Assembly: GCF_007670255.1 (NCBI RefSeq)
Contig: NZ_SZVS01000005.1
Location: 186,001-250,000 of the forward strand
Reading direction: 5' to 3'
DNA from: Paenarthrobacter nicotinovorans
Lineage (GTDB): Bacteria; Actinomycetota; Actinomycetes; Actinomycetales; Micrococcaceae
Length of the DNA: 64,000 nucleotides
The notes under the pieces are model-generated. The model was not told the origin of the DNA. It worked only from the letters and a program-made list of their open reading frames with translations, and made no database searches. The translations under genes and the position numbers were made by a program. Positions 62,979-64,000 of this stretch are shown here, piece by piece. The first letter of the stretch is position 1, and each line of letters begins with the position of its first letter.

Positions 62979-63212
62979 CTAGGTGCTCAGGAGAGCAGAA
63001 ATGAGTGGTGATCAGGCCGGATCTAGGTGCTGAATAGGCCAAAAATGAGTGTCTCCACCCAGCCGTCTAGGTGGTGCAACGAACACTCCTCGCTGCACAG
63101 GGGGCTTCTGGGTGGATCTTGTTGTCCAGTCTGGCCAGTACACCTAGAAGTCGGCCGTCCACCACCTAGATGAAGCGAAAATGCACCTAAATTCGCCCAA
63201 TCCACCACCTAG
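62979..63212. repeat. 22-bp-periodic CTAGGTG repeat cluster
   Basis: Direct cores at 62979 (CTAGGTG), 63001 (ATGAGTG), 63023 (CTAGGTG), 63045 (ATGAGTG) and 63067 (CTAGGTG) are exactly 22 bases apart. Inverted cores CACCTAG at 63141, 63163 and 63206 and CACCTAA at 63184 are spaced 22, 21 and 22. The two half-clusters face each other across 67 bases. The cluster lies upstream of the minus-strand peptide operon and the plus-strand 60-aa gene. Nothing else is seen in 62878-63334. Confidence 0.8.
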
Positions 63213-63334
63213 TTTTTGCCATTCCGCGCTGGGGCGCCATAAACCGCCCGTAGTGTCGGTTCCAAGAACAGTACCGACGCCAACCTCCGGGTGTGCGCCC
63301 TGAGCCAACGGACCCAAAAAGCAAAGGATCGACT

Positions 63335-63517
63335 ATGAGCAACAGAGAGGTGAGCTGGCTGATCCTGGCCATGGTCCTGGGTTTCTACTCCCTCTACGTT
63401 TTCATCTCCGGAGGCAGCGACTCTGTCTGGACACTCATCACCGGTGTCATTTGCGCCCTCGCGGCCTGCACGGCTTACTGGCGTTCCAGGGTGGAACGCA
63501 GAGCGGACCGCGGCTGA
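63335..63517 (+). CDS. Small two-TM membrane protein
   Basis: A 60-aa protein starting MSNREVSWLILAMVLGFYSL, with hydrophobic segments near residues 6-25 and 31-48 (TLITGVICALAACTAYW) and a basic end. AAAGGATC lies 6 bases before the ATG. No family recognised. Its stop lies inside a terminator hairpin. Confidence 0.65.
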   Translation: MSNREVSWLILAMVLGFYSLYVFISGGSDSVWTLITGVICALAACTAYWRSRVERRADRG

Positions 63518-63528
63518 CAAAGCCGCGG
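63508..63528. terminator. Hairpin at the end of the 60-aa gene
   Basis: CCGCGGCT and AGCCGCGG form a perfect 8-base stem with loop GACAA overlapping the stop codon of the 60-aa gene, between it and the convergent ggt gene. Confidence 0.55.
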
Positions 63529-63556
63529 CCCGCTTCAACTTTCGGAGGGGACAGAA

Positions 63557-64000
63557 CTACTTGAGCTTCGGACCCTTTCCTGGGCCTCGATTATCGTCGG
63601 AAACCACCATTGCAGAGCCTCCTCCGCGACGCGTCGGCTCGGCAGCCGCGGTGAGCTTCCCGCCGTCGCCGAATTCAATGGCGGTGGCCGCACCTATCTC
63701 AGCAGCGGAGGTGAAGGCATCACCGGCCGGCATCAGATTATGACCCTTCGCCGTCAGCGCCGGGCCGTAGGCATCAATGAACGCCGGTTCCGAGCTCACT
63801 GTGGCGCCGTTCCTGGGTGCGGCACGGGGAGCCGCGAGGGCCTCGGAGACGGTCATGCCCAGGTCAACCCGGTTGATGATGGTCTGCAGGACAGTCGTGA
63901 TGATGGTCGAACCACCAGGAGAACCGAGCGCCAGGAACGGCTTGCCTTCGTCCAGGATGATAGTGGGCGACATGGACGACCGCGGCCGTTTCCCTGGCTG
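63557..64000 (-). CDS. ggt: Gamma-glutamyltransferase (C-terminal part, cut by window edge)
   Basis: The last 147 residues of a gamma-glutamyltranspeptidase small subunit run in from the right edge. The sequence enters with QPGKRPRSSMSPTIILD and continues with GSPGGSTIITTVLQTIINRV then DLGMTVSEALAAPR, the classical small-subunit motifs (substrate-binding SSMSP and the GSPGG oxyanion loop). The enzyme splits glutathione and gamma-glutamyl peptides outside the cytoplasm. The nucleophile Thr and signal peptide lie outside the window. Confidence 0.93.
   Translation of the reverse strand, partial: QPGKRPRSSMSPTIILDEGKPFLALGSPGGSTIITTVLQTIINRVDLGMTVSEALAAPRAAPRNGATVSSEPAFIDAYGPALTAKGHNLMPAGDAFTSAAEIGAATAIEFGDGGKLTAAAEPTRRGGGSAMVVSDDNRGPGKGPKLK

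Noticed and set aside
62979..63212. TAGGTG cores considered as DnaA boxes or a replication origin
   Set aside because: They do not match TTATCCACA, and no replication genes are nearby.

Overview
The window is 64 kb of high-GC actinobacterial chromosome. An Arthrobacter/Paenarthrobacter-like member of the Micrococcaceae fits best. The grounds are GTG and TTG starts, many 4-base ATGA/GTGA gene overlaps, a DUF3073 gene, a HAIR-type HspR box in front of clpB, and a complete purine-ureide/glyoxylate gene set. The genus is inferred; no rRNA, tRNA, IS element or CRISPR array was seen.

Layout. 0-13 kb: a HutD/Ves-like gene cut by the left edge, a lone trpF, a YccF membrane protein, an intracellular-looking sialidase, ComB and DUF4031-HD proteins, a BBE-type FAD oxidase, a secreted 4-Cys protein next to a LuxR-type two-component system, and a molybdate operon (HTH-TOBE regulator, modA, modB, modC). 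A 36-codon gene with an excellent ribosome binding site and a multi-hairpin RNA region lie at 12.86-13.15 kb. 13-24 kb: core genes (PPOX flavoprotein, clpB, a Septum_form-like membrane protein, DUF3073, purM-purF, uraD-uraH, a PAP2 phosphatase). 24-31 kb: a glyoxylate aminotransferase, a lipoprotein, and a four-gene partner-switching cluster (response regulator/PP2C, cellulose-synthase-like GT2, STAS, RsbW-like kinase), then bcp. 31-38 kb: hyi-glxR-gcl-glxK-allB and a winged-helix regulator in one run. Together with uraD/uraH and the aminotransferase these form a route from urate products and allantoin through glyoxylate to glycerate. The same TTCCGC...GGAA-like operator pair lies upstream of both uraD and hyi.

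38.4-48.1 kb is a lower-GC accessory island that looks like anti-phage defence: an unrecognised two-gene operon (217 + 960 aa, helical repeat), a frameshifted small gene, a SIR2-DUF4020 protein, and a DUF262/HEPN pair. 48.4-56 kb is a LacI-controlled sugar ABC importer (no own ATPase) with two Gfo/Idh/MocA dehydrogenases and a ThuA protein; two perfect TGGAATCGATTCCA operators precede it. 56-59 kb holds small metabolic and stress genes. 59.3-62.9 kb, on the minus strand, looks like a bacteriocin-type operon: two tiny hydrophobic peptide genes (52 and 49 aa), a strong hairpin, an ABC exporter, a membrane protein and an alpha/beta hydrolase. A 22-bp-periodic repeat cluster lies just upstream. 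A ggt gene is cut by the right edge.

The most unusual non-coding signal is a family of exactly 32-bp-periodic repeats. Arrays begin immediately after the stop codons of four genes (trpF, the aminotransferase, the RsbW-like gene, bcp), always in the same orientation relative to the gene.
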